Source: Allomyces macrogynus ATCC 38327
Taxonomy: Eukaryota > Blastocladiomycota > Blastocladiomycetes > Blastocladiales > Blastocladiaceae
Assembly (NCBI GenBank): GCA_000151295.1
Contig: GG745337.1
Location: 1,186,998 to 1,250,997, forward strand
DNA length: 64,000 nucleotides
Reading direction: 5' to 3'
Shown: positions 46,099 to 56,899 of the stretch, piece after piece
Layout: every line of letters begins with the position of its first letter
Position numbering within the stretch: the first letter of the stretch is position 1
Position numbers and translations under genes: made by a program
Notes under the pieces: model-generated
Seen by the model: only the letters and a program-made list of their open reading frames with translations
The model's database searches: none
What the model was told of the DNA's origin: nothing

Positions 46099-48787
46099 GT
46101 TGCTTTGGATCTTGGCGCGCCAGTGTGGTGGAGGTGCAACCGGCAACAGCCGCGACGTGATCCCCGCAGCGTGCGCTGACCGATGGCCGCGAATAATGAG
46201 GAGTCTGGATCGGAGTGCAGAGGGTGTGCTGGCGTGAGCTGATGGACTAGGTTCTTGAGTCGTCGTCCGCACGAGGGGCGGGCCGACCAAAGAGGTCGGC
46301 CTCCAGCGCAAACTTCAAAGCAGAACCGTTTGGCGCGGTCACGTCGTCTGCACGACGTGTGCAGATCCCAGCCGGACCAAGCCAGCCATTTTGCCTGTGT
46401 TGTTCACGTCATTTGTATCGCCACCAGCCTCGTTTGACTGGCAAACCCACAACAGCCCATTGTTTTTGGCAGGTTTGGCCTAGCGAAAATTCGACATGGT
46501 CTTGTTCCTTAGTATGTCTCACAAATATACTATCTCCGAGTCAACAATTAGAGCTTGGCGCCAATTCCCGAGGTCAATCTCTCCAGACGCTACGGTAGAG
46601 GTTTTTTCTCTGTAAAACACTCGATCGGATCCGCTTTTGCGGAATTGATGGTGGAGCACCTGTGAGAAACACATTTGCAAAGCTCATTTGCTGGTTTTAG
46701 CCCTGTTGATTTTTTGAGTTGATGTGTCGCACCAGTTGTGTGGCACGGTTGATGAATAGGGCTTCATGTGTTGCGTTATTAATTCTGGTCTGCAGGCAGG
46801 TGCTTGGCAAACATTGTCATGGATCGTTGTTTGTGAGCGACACGCTTAGGCATCTACTAGATGACTCAGCATGGGACGTTGTGTGGACGTGTTCTTGGAC
46901 TGCAATAGTTCTTTTGGGATCCATGGTGGATGTGGTTGTGCGACTTGTCTGTCACATCACATGCCTTGGAGCAAGACAGACTGCGCACTGTTGTTTCTTG
47001 TCTTGGTGCTTGATTAGGTCCATTCCTCTGATTGAATTGGGATAAACACATACATGCAATCCTGATGCCCCTGCACACAGTTGGCAGCTTCGCTTCTGAA
47101 AACTTGTGCCTTTGGCACAGTAGTCAAAAAAGCCCACAAATTGGTAGATGTTGGAGGTAGCAAACATCAGGCTCATTGGGTGATGGATGGTCAATGTGTT
47201 GAGGTTGCAGGTCAAACCATTTTCCATGTCACTCAGCTCATGGCCAAGTCTGCCATGGCCACCCTGCTGACACCATAGGCCATGACCACCACTGCTCATC
47301 CAACAATGAGCACCAAAACACGCTGCAAGTAACAGCCTGCAACTTATACCAGGAACCTCCTACACCAGACACACTCAAACCAACCTGTCCCTACACTGCT
47401 GGCACTCTGCCATCACCAGTGCATGCCCACTCCAGTTTGTGATCCATCATGTCTTGTCTGCTGCAGCAACCATGAGTTACCTGAGAATTGAAGGACAATT
47501 GGTTGTATTTGTCCTGGAGCCCCTCAATGACCACAAAATTGGCATCTTTGACCAATGTGTCAAGTTTGTTCTTGCACCCCTCAACAACCAGGGAATTGTT
47601 GTTGACCAGGAGTCCAGCAAAATCCATGACTCTGAAGATTGGCACAGCACTGATGACAGTGATGACAGCTGTGCCAAACCCAAGTCAGACTCAGACTCCA
47701 GCAACTCATGCAAGGACTTCAGGAGGAAGGACATCATGTCAATCCTGCATGTCCTCAAGCTGGGCTGGAAGTTATTGTTTGTGTGAGAAATGGTGCAGCA
47801 AACATGTCACCCATGCAGATGAGCAAGAAAAGCGACTCCAAGGCATTCATGCCAAGCCATTGTGGGGAGAGGTTGTTGTCACCAGCTGATTGGTGGGCAC
47901 AGCTATTGCAGTGACAGGAACATGGCCATTGTGAGCATGTGCAAATGTGACAGCTGTGCTGTGATCTTAGGTCCGTGCAGCGCGCGCTGACAGAGTATCG
48001 TGGGCCAGGTCAATCAGCAGCAATGGGTTCGTGAAGGCGCTATAAAATGTGCAGATATGGCAGATGAATGTGGTGGCTTTCCCTCTGTGAGTGGGTGGCC
48101 TGAGGCAAAAAAACTGTTGGGATCGATGATCCGCTGCTGAATTACGCGACAATTGCGTAGGCACGGGTTTTCAGAAACGAAGCAGCTGCCATTTGCATGC
48201 AAGGGAGCAGGGTGCTGTGCCATGATTGCAAGCTGCTTGCAGTCAACTTCAGCACAGTTGCACAGGTACTGTTCCTGCTTGGCGACCAACACGTTGTCGC
48301 GCACGGCCACGTGCTTTTCGAGCAGTGCGTCCGGGACAATGATTTCGGCGGGCGAGATGCGGAGCAGGACAAACGGCAGGTTGAGCACGTTGGTCTTTAT
48401 GTCGTTGGACTTGTACGCCTTGGAATGACGTGGAGGCACGTGTAGCAGGCAGGGCACGCTTGCTTTCTCGAGTCGCGTGACGCGTCGCTGGGCAGGGACG
48501 AGCGCCCTGAGCACGTGGTCGCGCCAAAGAGGCCGTCCACACGACCCGCTGTCACAGCAACCTGCACAGCCAATCCGCCCAACCGACCGGCCAGCCGCCC
48601 ACCAGTCCTGCAACCAGCTGCCAGCACCCTCCACCAGCACCATCAGGAACAGCAACGATCCGCCCAGCACCAAGCCCTGATCAGACACCTGCACGCTCCT
48701 GCTCGACCCGCCGCTCCAAACGCTCCACCGCGACGCACGCTCAGCAATCGCGCTCAATCATCGCTGCAGAAGCAAGTTGGACCCGCC
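46099..48787. other. Long gene-poor region between Lgl and MO25
   Basis: About 2.7 kb. The central part (46,741-47,965) is abnormally AT-rich and CpG-poor and is listed separately. A minus-strand open frame at 48014-48757 has one protein-like stretch (NVLNLPFVLLRISPAEIIVP, EQYLCNCAEVDCKQL) that I cannot assign and that may be part of the same inserted element. The right end should hold the MO25 promoter. Confidence 0.5.
46741..47965. mobile_element. CpG-depleted degenerate insertion, probable silenced transposon relic
   Basis: From 47,041 to about 47,965 I count only 3 CpG dinucleotides in roughly 925 nt, while TpG and CpA are abundant. The preceding 300 nt are partly depleted, and CpG returns abruptly after 47,965 (GTCCGTGCAGCGCGCG). 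Flanking genes have CpG at nearly every second codon. This is the footprint of methylated CpG decay, usually seen in silenced repeats. Minus-strand frames at 47391-47645 and 47477-47758 retain protein-like segments (NKLDTLVKDANFVVIEGLQ; SFLLKSLHELLESESDLG). No terminal repeats or transposase motifs were identified, so the element type is unknown. Confidence 0.55.
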
Positions 48788-50276
48788 ATGAGCTTCTTCT
48801 TCTCGAAAGCGCGCCCAAAGTCGGCCTCCGACGTCGTGCGCGCCACCGTCGACGCTGTCGTGCGTCTCGATGCGCTGGGGCCCAATGCCGCGACGCAGGG
48901 CATCAAAGTATGGACCATCGCGAGCCAAGCAACTGGAGCTGCGCCCCGTCCAACCCCATCGCCAACCACCGCTTCGGCTCCGCTAGATCAACGAGGACAT
49001 TTCCAAGCAGCTCGCGCTCATTAAGGTCATGCTCGCCGGCGACGGCGGTACGTCGCTGACGGCGCCTGCCATCCCTGCCGCGGGCCATGTTCGCTGACCC
49101 TGAGCGAACCACGAACCGTATTTTGTCCACCGCACGCTAGAATCCGAACCGAACCCGGAAACCGTTTCGATTCTCGCGCAAGAAATCTACAACCACGACC
49201 TGCTTGCGCTCTTGATCACGCTGATCGCACGACTCGAGTTTGAAGCCAAGAAAGACGTCGTCTTTATCGTGAACACGTTGTTGCGGCGCCAAATCGGGTC
49301 GCGGCACCCGACGGTCGAGTACTTTTCCGTTCGCGAACACTTATTGGCGACCATGATCAAGGGCTACGACGTGCCCGATATCGCCTTGAATTGCGGCATG
49401 ATGATTCGCGAGTGCGCGCGGTCGGAGATGCTCGCCAAGTTGATCTTGCACCATGCCGCGTTTTGGAATTTCTTTACTTACGTCGAATCAACCACGTTTG
49501 ATACGGCCAGCGACGCGTTTGCCACGTTCAAGGTACGTTTGATCCGCGCGGTGACGCTGCTGCCCCTCTAATTTGGTGCTGCGCGACGCTGCTGGCCCAT
49601 TTGACTGGCGTGACCCTCCCCCCCCCCCCCCCCTATCGCTCGCTCGCTCGCTTTCCCGCAGGACCTCTTGACCAAGCACAAGGATATTGTCGCCCCCTTT
49701 CTCGACGCCAACTACGACGCCTTCTTTACGCGGTACAATCAGCTGCTCATGTCGTCCAACTACGTGACCAAGCGGCAGTCGCTCAAGCTGCTCGGCGAAC
49801 TGTTGCTCGACCGCGCCAATTTCGCCGTCATGACGCGGTACATTGCCTCGGCCGACCACCTTAAACTGCTCATGAACCTTTTGCGCGACAAGTCGCGCAA
49901 TATCCAATTCGAGGCGTTCCACGTCTTCAAGATCTTTGTGGCCAATCCGAACAAGGTGAAACCGGTCGCCGATATCTTGGCCAAGAACCGCGATAAGCTG
50001 TTGACATATTTGACCAATTTCCATGCCGACAAGACGGGTACGATTTTGCGCGCTTTCGTTTGGCATGGGCGACGCGTCGAGTGCATTGCGACTGACCGTG
50101 CCCTCCCCTCGATCCGGCCAGACGACGATCTCTTCAACGACGAAAAGCAGTTCCTGATCCGGCAAATCTCCGATATGCCGGCACCGCCGAGCTCGCAGCC
50201 GTCGAGCAGTGCCGCCACATCCGCATCGACCGTCGATATGGCGCCGCCACCGGCGGAACCGGCACCGGCACCGTGA
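48788..50276 (+). CDS. MO25/CAB39 (Hym1) scaffold protein
   Basis: Exons 48788-48907, 48987-49047, 49141-49532, 49662-50037 and 50122-50276 join to 367 residues. Characteristic blocks are [41 protein letters not shown]-type [56 protein letters not shown] and [20 protein letters not shown], ending [14 protein letters not shown]25 is an armadillo-like scaffold that activates GCK-family kinases (STRADA/LKB1, or Kic1/Cbk1 in the fungal RAM network), controlling polarity and cell separation. Intron 3 has a C16 tract before its acceptor. Intron 4 (50038-50121, 84 nt) has no in-frame stop, so its retention would insert 28 residues before the DDDLFNDEK end. Confidence 0.95.
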
Positions 50277-51100
50277 TCGCGTGTCTTTGCAGCGGCGGCA
50301 GAAGTTGGTGCGAGTCTTTTTGTGTAGCTTGATTTTTGGTGACGGAGCGAAGGTTCCTGTGCATATTTGGGGGGGGGGGGGGGAGGAGGTCGGCTCCCGC
50401 GAGTGGGGGCGTAATTCGAGCGCGTGACACTGAATGAGTGCGGATGTGCGCGGGCCTGCGAGATCCATCATGGCGGCGTTGGTGCGGGTCAGATGAGAAT
50501 GTGGAAATGATGTATCGGCAAGGCATCGACCACGAAAAGGGGAACGGGGAAAATGAAATCAGATCAAGACGATGGACAAGAAAAAGAAAAAGAAAAAGAA
50601 AAATCAGAAACCCAACCGAAGAAAGAAAAAAACGGGCGGTCCGGAATCACGACAATACTGATGCGTCCCGCGACGAGCGAGACCGACGAGAACCGAAAAG
50701 AGCTCGAGAAGAACATAATTGATCAGAGCGTGAAACGACCCTCAACAACCAGGGTCGGGATATCGGCGGCAGCGGCAGCACGAGCGATCAAGCGTCGCGC
50801 CACCGGCCACCGCGGGTTCGACGAGGATAGGGAAACAAAAGGAAGGGGGGAAGGCAAGTAACTCAATCGACGACGGCGTCGAGTCGGAGACGGGAGCGCG
50901 AGTTGGCGGCAACAGGTTCACGCGAATGCGCGCGCACGAGAGCAACCGACCAAGGACCAACGCCGAGATGGCCCACGCGGTGGCCCAAGTGATGAGCGGC
51001 GGACGGGCAGCCGTGAGTCGACGCCACGTGCAGTGATCGAGCAAACGGCGTGCTGGATCGGTGTCGTCGTCGACCGCGCGTGCACACGGGCACGACCCGC
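50277..51100. other. Convergent intergenic region with G15 tract
   Basis: The stretch between the MO25 and endosulfine 3' ends. It contains 15 consecutive G (50369-50383) and an AAG/GAAAAA-rich purine stretch (50571-50640). No gene was seen. Confidence 0.5.
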
Positions 51101-51475
51101 TCACGCGTCTTCCTCGTGCGCGGCCTCCTCCTCACCCTCACCCTCGGCCTGCGCCGAAGTCTCCTTGACGAGCGACGACTCCTTGGCGGGCGACGTGCCT
51201 GGCAGCGTCCCGGCCGGTGGCGCGGCCGAGGTCGGGACCGACGTGGCCGGGTGCGAGTGCGGGATCATATCGGGCGTCGGGTGCGCGGACCCGACCGTGT
51301 TGGGCGACGATTTCCCGGCCTTGGACATGGCATAGTCGCCCGAGTCAAAGTACTTGCGTTCCTTGAGCCGGTGGCCGAGCACCGACTTCTTGGCCATGGG
51401 CAGCTTGCCGTACTTGTCGAGCAGCTTGCGTTCCTGGTCGGCAAGGACCGCCGGGTCGGGCGCTGGGTCGGCCAT
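51101..51475 (-). CDS. Endosulfine/ARPP-19 (Igo1-like) PP2A-B55 inhibitor
   Basis: A single-exon protein of 124 residues. The conserved core is KLLDKYGKLPMAKKSVLGHR followed by LKERKYFDSGDYAMSKAGK at residues about 17-55. Ser45 in FDSGDY is the family's Greatwall/Rim15 phosphorylation site. The phosphorylated protein inhibits PP2A-B55, supporting mitotic entry and, in yeast, quiescence. The C-terminus is low complexity and acidic (GEGEEEAAHEEDA), and the overall length is normal for the family. The start ATG at 51475 (MADPAPDPAV) is the first in a frame otherwise open far upstream. Confidence 0.93.
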   Translation of the reverse strand: MADPAPDPAVLADQERKLLDKYGKLPMAKKSVLGHRLKERKYFDSGDYAMSKAGKSSPNTVGSAHPTPDMIPHSHPATSVPTSAAPPAGTLPGTSPAKESSLVKETSAQAEGEGEEEAAHEEDA

Positions 51476-52836
51476 GGTCGTTGGTGCGGTCGACGGGCAG
51501 GGGCGGGAGCCGGGATCGGGATGCGTGCAGAGGTCGAGCACGCGGGCAGGTGGAGCGAGCGGGAATCCAAGCGCAGCGAGCGGGCGCGGTGCGTTGGAAT
51601 GCGGGCAGTGGCAGCGGCCCACGGCGAGTTGGTGGGCGCGGAATCGGTGGTGGTGGTTCGGTCGCGGCTCGCGCGGCAGTGGGTCCCGAACAGCGCTGTG
51701 CAGGACGTGCAGCGTGGAGTGGAGTGTGTTGAGTGTGTTCGCAACGTCGGCAACCGTGGCGCGTTGACCTGCGCTGCCTCCATAGCACACGTGATCTATT
51801 GGAGGGGGAGCGTTGAACCTGCGTTTATCTCGCTGCCGTTCTGCTCAACTCCGCTTGACTCGGGCACAATAGCGCGAATGTGGCCAAGGCGACGCGATGG
51901 CGAGGTCGCGGCCAGAGCGGGAAAAATGCCAGGAAAAAGAGCGCCCGGCATGTTGAGCGTTGGCCAGGAAAAGCCCGATCAACACCGCGCTGTGGGAGGC
52001 TCAAAAGCAAAACGCGCGCCCAGGACGCTGGAAAGGATCGAATTAACGAAGCACTAGCAAATGATGGGGTGGAGAACGGCCCTAGGGAATACATTGGACA
52101 GAGAATGGAGGAGCGAGTTCCAAGTGGATACCTGACTCAAAACCACACTGCAGCTGCAACATTGCAGCCAAAAGTCGACGCTGGTTGGCAGCCGTCGACA
52201 CCAGCCTGCTCGGATACACTCCAACCAGCACCCGATCTCGCCTTAATCGGGTCCCGCAGCGCGAGCGGATCCATTGCGGCCACGTCCTTGCGCCATGTCG
52301 AGTCCTCATAAGAATTCATCCAAAAGTATCAGCGAGGCACTTTTGCTCCAAGCGCCACCAGTGGTGCGATCTACACTCGACCACAATTTATGAATAAAGA
52401 GGTCAGCGTCCCTGTGAAAGCAACGTCGTGTCGGCGTCAATTGTACACATGTGGGCACGTGAGGGCCGAGTAGACAAGCGACTTGAGCATGCGGGTCAAG
52501 CATCGTTGATGTGTCCATACTATTGCACCACTCACAATTCTGTCAACGCAACTCGTCGCCGTGCTGTTGATGCGTGCGTGGCTGTTGAACACGAGTCTCA
52601 ACAACAGCTCACGTTACGGCCGAAAGAGACAAACTGCAAAAAAGGGGGAACGTATTACATTGGGAGGCAAAATCGACAGCCAACAAGAAAAAAAATGGCG
52701 CACGTAGGTAGAACGATCAACATAAAAAGCTGAGCGGAGTAAAGAGCAAATTAGGGAGCGCCGCAGCTCACCCTCTCCACCCGCCCGACACGGCCACAAC
52801 ATTATAAACAACACATCCACGGGGACTCCAACCCAC
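51476..52836. other. Intergenic region, no gene seen
   Basis: About 1.36 kb between endosulfine and the protease 3' end. The GC-rich left part (to about 51,800) is probably the endosulfine promoter. The right part is more AT-rich, without protein-like frames. Confidence 0.45.
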
Positions 52837-54427
52837 TCAAAACCACGCGGCCGTCACGGCCAACAGTACGGCCACGATCGCCGTCATAACGACGGGCCCC
52901 CGCACATCGTGCACCGCAGCCGAACTTGATGCGGCCTTGGCGGTCCCTTGAGACAAGCTCAGCACGCGCGGATCCACCATCGCCACGTCTTTGCGCGACG
53001 TGAAATCCTTGGCGTCTGCCGCCGTGTACCCCATGGCGAGCATCACCTGCTTGGTGAGCGGCCCGATCCCAGAACTCGGCGCCTTGGTTGCGGCAATCGC
53101 GCCCGGGAACGACCGCTGCGCCTGGTCGGCCACCATCAAAAACTCGACGGTCGTATTCGCGGCCATAGCCGTGTGCACAATCGACGACCCGTCCATCAGC
53201 GGGTCGAATCCCGTCTCGAGCACGATCTTGACGTTCAGGCTCGACCCGGGCGGCCACGCGTCGATACGAAACTCGAGCTTGTTGGCGGTCGTGCCCAGCG
53301 TGTGCATGGCCTTCATGAGCGTCAAGACCTTCTCGTCCTTTTCAAGCGCGGCGAATACACTGTCGATCGTGTACCCGACCGACTTGGTACCGTTGGTCTG
53401 AGCTGGCTTGAGGATCGGCGAGTTGGACTTGACGAGACCATTGAACGAGTCGTTGAAGACCTTAGAGTACTCGAGCAGCGGGCGGTTGTCGAGAAACGTG
53501 AACCGGTTCCAGACCGACGGCGCCGTGAATTGGTAAAAGACCTCGCCATTGTGCGGCATCGTGTCGGCGGTGCGCAGCGGTGGCAGCACAAGATCGGGCG
53601 CGTAGCTGTCATAGTAGGGGAACAGCATGTCGCCGGCTTTGGAGGTCAGCAGGACCGACATGGCTGTAGCAAACGGGAAGAGAATATCAAAATGGAGAGT
53701 TAGTTGCATGCGACACGACGATGTGGAAGCGCTTCGCGAACAATGAAAGCAACGGACCCAAGTCGTCGCCAAACCCGAGCCCATGGAACAGCTCGTGTGT
53801 CACCACCATCTCCAAGTCGCGCTGCTCCTTTGGCATCTCCTTGCTGTCCGACGCGAACCACCACGGCTTGAGCGCATTGAACTGCGACAGAATATCGTAC
53901 TGCGGCCACGGCACCTGGCCCTCGGCGACGCCCGGCAAATCGAGCTGCTTGAGGAGCGGCGACGGGTACAGGTACGTCAAACCATCATCCTTGTGAATCA
54001 CGGGAATGCGCGACGTGCTCAGGGCAAACCCGAGCGTCGCGTAATCGGGGCACGTCTTGATGTCGGGCGTGGTCGTTCCGCACGGCAAGAACATGGAGAG
54101 CGACGCCGTCACAATGCGGCGGAACTTGAATTCAGACGCGATGCGTTGTGCGGCACGCTGCACGGCGCCCTCGGCCTTGGCACAGAACGCCTGGTCGGTC
54201 GAGTCGCAGGCAAACGAAATTTGGAACGCCGACCCGATCGTCATGTCCTTGAGATACCGCATCGCGCGCGGGTCGGACCGTTGCGGATCCGTCATGGCGC
54301 CTGCCGACGAAACGTCTGGCGCATTGACGAGGGGATTGGCGGTCGCAGTCGATGGCAAGAGCACGAGCAGCGCCGCGGACAGGAGCACGGCGACGAGCAG
54401 GTGCCGCAGAGCGGCGCGCTTGGTCAT
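52837..54427 (-). CDS. Secreted zincin-type metalloprotease with GPI-like tail
   Basis: Exons 53758-54427 and 52837-53663 join to 498 residues. Cleavable signal: KRAALRHLLVAVLLSAALLVLLPSTATA (N-terminal, split here by position). The active site is H211-E-L-F-H215-G-L-G-F-G-D221 in VVTHELFHGLGFGDD, the HExxHxxGxxD signature of metzincin-like zinc peptidases with Asp as third ligand. Cys pairs (ACDSTDQAFC, PCGTTTPDIKTC) suggest extracellular disulfides. The C-terminus is a hydrophobic stretch GPVVMTAIVAVLLAVTAAWF after a small-residue region, typical of GPI attachment. The intron (53664-53757) begins GTCCGT inside the reading frame just after the active site; this choice preserves phase. It is probably a cell-surface or secreted protein-degrading enzyme; the substrate is unknown. 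Confidence 0.8.
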
Positions 54428-55231
54428 GGTACAGATGGTCGACGAGCGCGTCGTGGTTTGGTTTGGATCGCGTGGGGCCACCAGGGCAAGATCGTTCGCG
54501 AGGGACAGGGTTCAGGTGTACGCTCTTGTCGTCAGCTCGAGGGTCCAAAACACGGTGGAGAGGGGTGGGCTCATCATTTTGAGGGCGACCCACGCAGGTC
54601 GGGGATCACAGAAGGCGGAGTCGTGGCGTCGTATATCACCACTGGCGAAGTCATGAGCAGCGCTCGACGGCGCTCGACGGTGCTTGGACGGTACTTGGCG
54701 GTACTCAACAATGCTCGATGGCGTCGGACATGGCCTGACAATGTTCTCACCAAAAGGAAAGACGAAGGGCGGCGAAGCACGGCGGAGTCGTCGACGGTGC
54801 CGAGGGCACGCGTCGTGGCTGATCGGTGGACAATTCTCAGTACAGTCTTTTGGTTGGCGTCCCTGCCATCATAGTTGTGTGTCGAAGTCCTCTTTTCACG
54901 CCAACGTTTACCGTCCCTTAGCCCACCCACGCCACCCTCGCCCGCACCGACGGCAATAGCAATCCTTTCCTTCACGCACCCGTGCTTGCTCATGGGAAAT
55001 GGGTGCCGTTGGTTGGGTGCGCAGTTGAGCTGCAATTGGACAAAATGTATTTGCTTCAAGGCGCGGAAGTTCACACAGTCGCAACAGTCGTTGGTGCCCA
55101 TCACGCAGCGCGACCAGCCCGCCAAGATTGCTAAGCCGGCATGTCACATGGCGAAAAGAAACTAAAACCAGAGCGAGGGTGTCGAGTTGGTCAACGATCC
55201 AACGTGTTTCGGTGCTCGGGCCACGTCAACG
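54428..55231. other. Intergenic region with degenerate short repeats
   Basis: No gene was seen. At 54,658-54,725 there are degenerate repeats of about 10 nt related to GCTCGACGGC. The left part is probably the protease promoter and the right part the IFT57 3' region. Confidence 0.45.
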
Positions 55232-56576
55232 TCAACGTACCGGTCCAGCGGTCCCTTCGGTCGCGCCCGCGACCATGGTGACCTTGTTTTTCAACCGCAC
55301 GTTGAGCAGCGTGTGCTCGAGCACGCCCGTGCGCAAGTCCATTTGCTTGATTTCAGCCTTGAGCCGCTGCAGCGCGCTCTTGATGTTGATGAGCGGTTTC
55401 GAGTCAGTCATGCCGCTGCCGAGATCGTCCATTTGCGCCTAGCATCGGAAAGGCTCAGGGTCAGCTTGGGCCAAGCGAGCTCGAGAAGAAACGGAAACCG
55501 GAACACGCACCTTGACCGTATCCAACTGCTCCGACACCTGCGCGAGTTCCGCCGACAACTTGGAAATCTGCTCGCTGCTGGCATTATACTTTTGCTTCAG
55601 CCCACTCAGCGCCTGCTGCACGCCGCGGTGCTCGTCGACGAGCGTCTCAAACTGCGCATTGATGTACTTTTCGCGCGACTCGATCTTATCGAGCGTCTGC
55701 TCAATCTCCTTGTTCAACTTGGCCAGCTGGTCGCGCGTGGGTCCAGCGACCGCGGCAATCGCGCCCTGGTACTGCTGCAAGTGCGCGAGATGCATGCGCC
55801 AGTCCTTGTGGTCGGTCGTGAGCTGTACCTTGAGTAAAGGCGTTACGCGGTCGAGCTCGGCCTGCCAAGCTGCCGCGTCGACGGGTGGGACGAATGCGTG
55901 CGATGTGCGCAGACCGCTGACCGAAGTCTGTACCATACTGCCGCCGGCGCGGAGGACCGGACGCGTCGGTGCGCGGATCATGGCGGGTGCGAACGCGCCG
56001 AGCACGTCGTGGTCGTCGTGGTCGTCGTCGCTGCCAGCGTCGCCGTCGCCCGCGAGCGCTTCTTCAATGTCGTCGATGCGCACTTCGGCATCGTCGTCGG
56101 CCTCGGCTTCCTCGAATGTGCTAGATGGACAAGGCTTGCGTCAGAAAAAGGAGCGAGCCGCACATGCGGTACTCGAATGTAGAGTACTCTTCGCTCGATA
56201 ACACGGGCTTCTTGAACTGGTACCCGCGCACTTTCAGCACGCGATCAGCCATTCCCGTGAGTGCTTGCAGGACGGCCTCGCCGTGCCCCTGCCGTAATTT
56301 CGTGACGGCAAAATCGCCCGGCACGCCGGCATTTTTCAAGACGGCGGCAATGTTGGTAGCCGTCTGGTTTGGGTCGTCGAGCTCGCCCGGTGGACTAAAC
56401 GCATCACCGGCTTGGTTGGCGAGCCACGCGAACAAAACGTGGAAGTAGTGCAGCTGGACGTTGACGTTGGGTTGCGGCAGCGTGAAGAAGCCGGGCGTCA
56501 AGGGCCGCAGACCCTTTTCGGGGCAGAAGGTGGTCGAGTACTTGAGCAGCCGCAAGCGGTCGAGCAGGCCGTCCAT
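55232..56576 (-). CDS. IFT57: IFT57 (Hippi), intraflagellar transport B subunit
   Basis: Exons 56173-56576, 55511-56120 and 55232-55438 join to 406 residues. The N-terminal NN-CH-like domain reads MDGLLDRLRLLKYSTTFCPE, HYFHVLFAWLANQAGDAF, ELDDPNQTATNIAAVL and KLRQGHGEAVLQALTGMADR, as in IFT57. An acidic linker (AEADDDAEVRIDDIEEAL) leads to a long coiled coil (DKIESREKYINAQFETLVDE, SEQISKLSAELAQVSEQLD, SALQRLKAEIKQMDLRTGVL). IFT57 pairs with IFT20 in the peripheral IFT-B complex that carries cargo to the ciliary tip. Its presence shows the organism builds a flagellum. Intron 1 is 52 nt (56121-56172), the shortest well-supported intron here; intron 2 is 72 nt. It is divergent from RRP6. Confidence 0.93.
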
Positions 56577-56899
56577 GGTGCTGATTATGCGTCCAGTTGA
56601 TGTGGATGTCGAATGGTGGTCGGGTTGTCAGGCTGATTTGCAGATCGTCGACAGGCGGGGTATTGATTTTTGCGCGTTGTCGCCTGTACGACAACGACGC
56701 GTCTCAGCGGCAACGAGGCACGTGCGCACGGCTGGCCACCGCGCACTCTTACCTGCTCCCGATCACCCACTCCGCCACAACCCAGCACGTCGAGCACGAC
56801 CACACGCGCACAGCCACCAAGCACGTCGGCACCAGGACTTTAAGAAACGTGTCGCACCGATCGTTATCCCCCGCTGGACCCGTCTCATCGCGACCTCCA
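56577..56899. promoter_or_regulatory. Divergent promoter region (IFT57 / RRP6)
   Basis: About 320 bp between the two start codons. I looked for an RFX-type X-box near IFT57 and did not find a convincing one. Confidence 0.4.

Noticed and set aside
51050..52057. Plus-strand 335-codon frame
   Set aside because: Antisense to endosulfine; Arg/Gly/Ala-rich shadow frame.
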